A program made the translations under genes and the position numbers. From assembly GCF_041296265.1 (NCBI RefSeq), contig NC_091693.1:11978001-12042000 (forward strand): a DNA stretch of 64,000 nt, written 5' to 3'. The first letter of the stretch is position 1. The number at the start of each line of letters is the position of its first letter. Of this stretch, positions 58,625 to 64,000 are shown piece by piece. The notes under the pieces are model-generated. The model was not told where the DNA came from and made no database searches. It saw only the letters and a program-made list of their open reading frames with translations. This stretch comes from Equus caballus (lineage: Eukaryota; Chordata; Mammalia; Perissodactyla; Equidae).

Positions 58625-59060
58625 GCGTCCTATGACCACTGCTGGTGTGTATGGTCTTGGGTCATGTTTCCTAGAAGAGCATGAGATAGGATTCACGAGG
58701 CTCATGGAAGGAGTGCTGGAGGAGATCCAGGCTGCAGAGCAAGGAAGCTGGCAAGGGTCAGTTCTGTGTGGGGACCTGCTTCACCTGATCATGGGTGATC
58801 TGGAGCACATGGCACAACCAATAGTCAGCTCACCTTGGGCCCCAAGCCCTGCGCCAGGCTGTCCCTGCCTGCTGGCTATTCTCAGGTGTGAGTGTGGGAC
58901 AACCATCTCAGGAAGGGACTTCCGCTCCACTGAGGGCAAATACCTGCAGTAAAGAGCATCTGTGGGGATGGATGAGCAGCTCAGAGAAGGAGTCTCGGTT
59001 GAGCACCAGCAGCATCTCCGCAGTGGTTCCCTCTTTTTATAGAAAAAGATCATATACTCA
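58625..59060. repeat. Diverged paralogue of 33.55-33.96 kb
   Basis: Shares ACTGCTGGTGTG, GGAGTGCTGGAGGAGATC/GGGGTGCTGGAGGGCATC and GCATCTGTGGGGATG in order with the unit segment just right of LTR-A. Here no LTR precedes it. It contains a 106-codon plus-strand frame (58632-58952) that is not kept open in the units. Confidence 0.7.
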
Positions 59061-59679
59061 GGCTCTTGGAGTGTACATTTCAAGTGGTGGGAGGTGTGGA
59101 GTTTAGCACCTGATGATATCTCCAGAATTGATTTAAATGGGGAATTTTGGGTCTAAAGTACTTTAGTCCCTGAGCAATATACAGCACATGTAGACTCATT
59201 TTGACTTTTACAAAAATAGAAGGAAAATATGGGCTTTTTATTGTGAATAATTTCAAACATGAACTTACAGTCATATACCCACCATAGAGGTAAAACTGTC
59301 ATAATTAGGGGGTGATACTTGCCATCCGTCTGTCTGTCTCTGTCTGTCTCTCTCTCTATCTATAATCTCACTGTCATCTATGTATCATCTATCTGTTTTT
59401 ATATTTGCCTATATGTTAGTTTTTTTCGGAAACACTTCAAAATAAACTACAAGCATGACAACACTCTGGCCTTAATATTTCCACCTGCCTCTCTTCAGAA
59501 GGTGACATTCCTCTGTGTAACCTCAATTCCAATAGCAAAACTAACAGAATTGTAATTTCCTAGTTTCATCTAACATCTAGTCCATATTCAGACTTTCCCA
59601 CTGGTTTTTGGTCATTTGTCACAGCAGCAATAGGAAACTAATACACTCACCTTGCTGAAAGACTATGTTAAAGATATAT
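59061..59679. other. Spacer with TCTG/TATC microsatellite and repeat tails
   Basis: TCTGTCTGTCTCTCTCTC at about 59326-59365 and an MLT1-like tail CAGCAATAGGAAACTAATACA at 59622-59645. No gene. Confidence 0.45.
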
Positions 59680-60762
59680 GCTAACATCTTTATTGAGATA
59701 AAATTCACATACCATACAACTTACCTGTATAAAGTGCACAATTCGATCCTTTCAGTGTACTAGCAGACTTGTGAAACCATTGCTACCATTCAATTTTAGA
59801 ACTTCTTCATATCCCCAAAGAAACCCCATACTACTTAGCAGTCACACCCCAGTCCTCTCATATCCTCCAACCCCTGGCAACCACTAATCTACACTTTGTG
59901 TCTATAGATTTCCCTCCTCTGGTTTTTCCATATAAACGGAATGATACAATATGTGGCCTTTTATGTCTGGCTTCCTCCACTTAGAAGAATGCTTTCAAGT
60001 TTCATCTATGTTGTAACGTGTACAGTCCACTTTTCCTTTTTATGGCTGAACAATATTCCACTGTATGGACATGCGATTTTTCGTTGATGCAGTCATCATT
60101 TGATGGATAGTAGTGTTGTTTCCACATTTTTACTATTATGAATAATGTCCTATGTCCAAGTTATTGGGTCAATTGTTTTCATTTTTCTTGGGCATACACC
60201 TAAGGGTGGAAAAACTGGATCACATGATAACTGTATTTCTAACAGTTTGAGGAACTGCCAGACTGTTTTCCAAGGCAGCTGCATCATTCTACACTCGAAC
60301 AACAGGGGGTGAGGGCTTCTATTTCCTGGATTCCTCTCCAACACTTGTTACTATCTGTCTTTGTGATTCTATCTCTACTAGTGGGTGTGCAGTAGTATCT
60401 CATTGTGGTTTTTATCTACATCTCACTGATGACTAATGATGTTGAGCATTTTTTCATGTACTTCTTGGCCTTTTGTGTATCTTCTCTGGCCATCTGTCTT
60501 TGCAGATCTTTTGTCCATTTTTAAAATTGAATTATTTCTCTTTTTTATTATCGTGTTGTGTGTGTTCTATGTATACTAGTTATGAGACCCTTATGAAGTA
60601 TGTGATTAGCAAAAACCTTTTTCCCATTCTGTGGGTTATTTTTTCACATTCTTGATCAGGTCCTTTGAAGGACAAAAATTTTAAATTTTCATGAGGTCCA
60701 GTTTATCTATTTTCTCTTTTGTTTCCAAATGTATTTTATGACCCTTTTCTGTAGGCCAGGGT
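59680..60762 (-). mobile_element. L1 3' end, reverse orientation
   Basis: TTTATTGAGATAAAATTCACATACC, CAATATTCCACTGTATGGAC and CTCATTGTGGTTTTTATC mark a reverse L1 ORF2 end and 3'UTR; old and 5'-truncated. Confidence 0.85.
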
Positions 60763-61058
60763 CTAAGCAAAGGTCCCACATTGCCAAGTGATATCAATCC
60801 TGAAAGCCTTGTTTTTTTAAAAGCTTGACTGTGGTTAGGACACAGTCTGGGGGTCTTTGGGGGTCCAGGTTGGGGTCGGTCTGGCAGTTTTCTCCTGGTA
60901 TCTCTCTCTTGACCCACCACATCTTCTCTCTTCTGTAAACTGGAGGTGAAGCCTGGACTCAGTGGGATTCATTGCAGAGCTTCGGGGGAGCACCTCATGG
61001 GTAGTGTTCTAGACATCACCCCAAATCCCCTTAGGGACTGGACCTGAGGGCCAGGCTG
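60763..61058. other. Spacer, nothing recognised
   Basis: About 300 bases of unassigned non-coding sequence. Confidence 0.35.
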
Positions 61059-61508
61059 CCTGTAGTGGGTTAAATGGGTCCCCCTTGAAAAGATGTGTCC
61101 ACATCCTAAAACCCAGAACCTGTGAATATGACCCTGTTTGGGAAGTTTCTCTGCAGATAGAATTAAGGATCTCGAGATGAGATCATACTGTGTTATCTGG
61201 GTGAGTCCTAAATCTAGACAAATCTCCTTATAGGATACAGAAGAGAGGAAAGCACAGAAGAGATGGCTACATGAAATGGAGGCAGAGATTGGAGTGATGG
61301 AACCACAAGCCAAGGAACACTGACAGCCACCAGAAGCTGGAAGAGGAAAGGAACAGAAAATCTCCTAGAGCCTCTGGAGGGAACATGGTCCTGCTGATAC
61401 TTTGATTTTGGATTTCTGGTCTCCAGAACCATCAGAGAATAACTTTGCCCTGTTTTAAGCCATGAAATGTGTGGTAATTTGTTGTGGCAGACACAAGAAA
61501 CTAATGTA
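61059..61508 (+). mobile_element. MLT1A-type LTR, fossil
   Basis: Close to the MLT1A pattern: CACATCCTAAAACCCAGAACCTGTGAAT, GATTGGAGTGATGGAACCAC, TTTTAAGCCATGAAATGTG and GAAACTAATGTA at the end. Confidence 0.82.
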
Positions 61509-62262
61509 CTGTCCCCTTTGAGGGCAAGGTGTCCACTCCCCAGTACAGAGATAGCTCTGTCTCCCCAGCATTAGCTCCAGAGTCCCTCAGATCCTGTGAG
61601 TCCTGAGGGGACACCTAAATGCCAGTGGATGTCACATGTCCAGCTCCACCCCCTTGACCACTGCTGCATTCTCCACACTGTTCCTGGCTGGAGCCCATTG
61701 TGTCATCTTGGTGCAGAAGGACAGTCACTTACACTCTCATCCCTCCTGCATTCAGACAAAGGCACCTCCTGTGCAAAAGGGCCTCCCTCACCCCTGGACC
61801 CTGGTCCCTGCTGGGAGGACAGGACCGAGGCTGGACACTTTTCCCGGAAACCCTGATTTTCAGGGTGAGGAGTTGATTACCATCACCTCTAATGGGGATA
61901 GGTTTTGCTGTCTCTCTTTGAGGATAATTATGGCTTTTTATATAATCATGTTTCATTTGTTCTTTTGGATGCCAAAATCATCAAATTTGGTCACAGATTT
62001 GGTCATAGCAAAATACCTACCTAACGGTTGTCAGAGCCCCAAATGTGAAATTTTCAAAAGAGAACCCTCTCATTGGGGATTTAAAGATAGTGAGGGCTCA
62101 CCATTTCTGTAGGTTTTTTGTGGCTTGGATTAACGTGGAATTCACATGGGGGATGAACATATCCATCCGCCCTGAGAGGCAAGGCTGGCTTCATGGGCTG
62201 TCAATCTGTGCAGTCACCATCACTTGAAAAGCCTGTGCTAGTTATCCTCTGCCATCTTAAAA
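61509..62262. other. Non-coding spacer
   Basis: No supported gene. The 158-codon plus-strand frame at 61636-62112 has no recognisable domain and low-complexity Pro/Ser content. Confidence 0.35.
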
Positions 62263-62420
62263 TTCCTTTTTTTTTTTTTTTTAAATTGAGTTCATAATAG
62301 TTTATGTCATTGTGAAATTTCAGTTGTACATATATCTTGTCTGCCACCACACAAGTACTCCCCTTACCCCCTGTGCCCACCTCCCACGCCCCTTTGAAAT
62401 TCTTAATGAGTTTTGAACAA
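62263..62420 (-). mobile_element. Perissodactyl-type L1 3' tail
   Basis: T-run followed by ATTGAGTTCATAATAGTTTA and TTGTGAAATTTCAGTTGTAC, the reverse of the 3'UTR of younger horse-type L1s. It continues weakly to about 62640. Confidence 0.7.
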
Positions 62421-62649
62421 GGAGCCCTGCTTTTTCATTTTACATTGAGTCCTACAATTGATGTAGCTGGGTCCGCCCCTGGGAGTGACCATATGGTCAT
62501 AGGCTCCCTTTGGAAAAAGAAAGGTATGATGCCATCAGGAGCTGCCATATGTCCTGTAGTCACCAGAGGTAGCACCATCGCGGGGTAACCTGGGGGGCTG
62601 TGAATGCAGGCATGTAGGAGTTTGGCTTTTTCTACCCTATTTGTGCTCA

Positions 62650-64000
62650 TAGATCTCTAACTGCCTTCCGTCCCACTCTGCAACCCTAGCTTACAGAGGG
62701 AATGTTTTCCAACTCTGCTGTACTTCAGAGATTCAAATTTTTTGTCTCTACAATCTAAGGTGGGGGAGGCGGGCAGGGATCACAGCTAATTGGCTCAAAT
62801 GTGGAAAGCATTACATAGACATAATAAAGTCCACACTGAATGTTGGTCTTAGGAAAATAATCAAGAGATGGGATTGGAAGTGTGTATGCATTATGGTGAC
62901 AGGGAAGAAAGCATCTGAGTTCTTATCTTCCAAGAGGGAAGACCTTAGATAATGCCTGAAAGTGGAAAATCAGTAAGTAGCCTCTAAGCATGTTTGTCAC
63001 AGATGACTTTGTTTCTCTCCTGAGGAGTTGCTGCTGTTTGGGGCAGATCTCAGTTTAGCCCAAACAGAAGCCAGGACCTTCCTGTGATCACTCTGAACAG
63101 AACACACAAAGACACGGGGCTTATCATGACCAAGGCCAGTTTTGTCACAAATCCAAGAAAGAGAACATCTAACAGGAGGAAGCCAGAACTGCTTTTGCTT
63201 ACAGTGTGAATATCAGGAATAGAATAATAGTTTCATTTTTCTGGCTGCAGTGGGCAGTGTGACAAGTGGAAATCTCCTTGGGGTTGTAGGTCATTCACAT
63301 CAAACAATATGCCCCCTCCAGGCAAGCCTTACACATCTGATTAAGATTCATGCAAGATGACCAAAGTTGTTGGGTCTTTGTCCGTATGACATATGGGGAC
63401 TGACATGTTTTCTATATTTTTTTGACATCAGGAGCATGGAATCACAAAATCATAACTTTGCTCATAATCCAACATCATCACCAGTTCATAAATGGCCTTT
63501 CTTTCAAAAATTATTAGAACCAGGGTCTAGTTATAGCTTCCAGAAAGAACCACAAGGTCAGGATTGGAAATCTGGCTCATAAGGAAGCTCTGTCTTGGAT
63601 GAACAAGCAAGGAAATCAGGACACTGTCACCACATTGGTTTCAGACAACAGCACCTCTGCTACCACTTGCACCAGCAAATTCTTCCCACTCTCAGCCACT
63701 TGGCACCCAACTCCTGCATGGTCCTGGGTGCCAAGAGAAGCACAACATTCTTCTCACAGGAACCACTTCCCTCTTCCACAATGTGAATCTGCTGTCAGAA
63801 ATCCTGGGAACTGCTGTCTTCAGCTTCTGTCTTTCACATTTTTCCCAAGGGGGTTGGAAGACACTAAGTTGATCCAGCATATCAATCCTAGACCTCATGG
63901 GACACATCTAATGTAACATGTCCACAACCAAGACCTTTATTCCCTCCACCTCCCAAACGGATTCTCCCAGAGTTTTCCTCTTCTCAGTCAAGATCAACTC
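62650..64000. other. Non-coding right end of window
   Basis: No convincing exon, RNA gene or named repeat. Immunoglobulin-type CEACAM exons were looked for and not seen. Confidence 0.35.

Noticed and set aside
58632-58952. 106-codon frame in the 58.6-kb paralogue
   Set aside because: Homologous unit sequence does not keep the frame; no domain seen.
61636-62112. 158-codon plus-strand frame
   Set aside because: No domain, no splice or promoter context, composition typical of chance frames.

Overview
This is mammalian nuclear DNA, almost certainly from a perissodactyl and most likely a horse or other Equus. Tail-end tRNA-derived SINEs of the ERE (equine repetitive element) type occur at least nine times, several with clear target-site duplications. 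A perissodactyl-type L1 3' end lies near 62.3 kb. The gene order BCKDHA (+), B3GNT8 (-), DMAC2/ATP5SL (-), ERICH4 (+) is that of human 19q13.2. Genes are split by GT/AG introns, and there are no bacterial operons, CRISPR arrays or rRNA.

Region 1 (1-15.5 kb) holds all four recognised genes: the last 12 codons and 3'UTR of BCKDHA; the complete single-exon coding region of B3GNT8 (397 codons); all six coding exons of DMAC2 (257 codons, GC-rich YY1/ETS promoter near 11.44 kb); and both coding exons of ERICH4 (135 codons). Introns and spacers hold MIR, L2-like, MLT1 and ERE repeats, a pyrimidine-rich degenerate array in DMAC2 intron 1 and a GA-rich array in the ERICH4 intron. These genes sit together by conserved synteny, not as a functional unit: BCKDHA and DMAC2 are mitochondrial, B3GNT8 is a Golgi enzyme and ERICH4 is uncharacterised.

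Region 2 (15.5-32.2 kb) is gene-free and built of nested repeats: a hAT-type transposon split by an L1 3' end that carries an ERE; a second L1 3' end; a Tigger/MER-like DNA transposon split by a roughly 3.1-kb element with two LTRs, itself carrying ERE insertions; and two opposed degraded ERV-L pol remnants.

Region 3 (32.2-51.9 kb) is the most striking part: a head-to-tail array of a 7,945-bp unit with two full copies and one 3.8-kb partial copy, nearly identical to each other. Each full unit carries two LTRs of different families, a TG microsatellite, an ERE, an MLT1 LTR and, on the minus strand, a 100-codon open frame behind a TATA/CCAAT-type upstream sequence. I do not recognise that frame; it is the best candidate for something undescribed.

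Region 4 (51.9-59.1 kb) is an older, diverged and rearranged paralogue of parts of the array, followed by a second minus-strand ERV-L fragment and a segment paralogous to 33.5-34.0 kb. This indicates an older, larger duplication history beneath the recent array. Region 5 (59.1-64 kb) holds L1 and MLT1 remnants and otherwise unassigned non-coding sequence. CEACAM-type genes, expected beyond ERICH4 by human synteny, were not seen.
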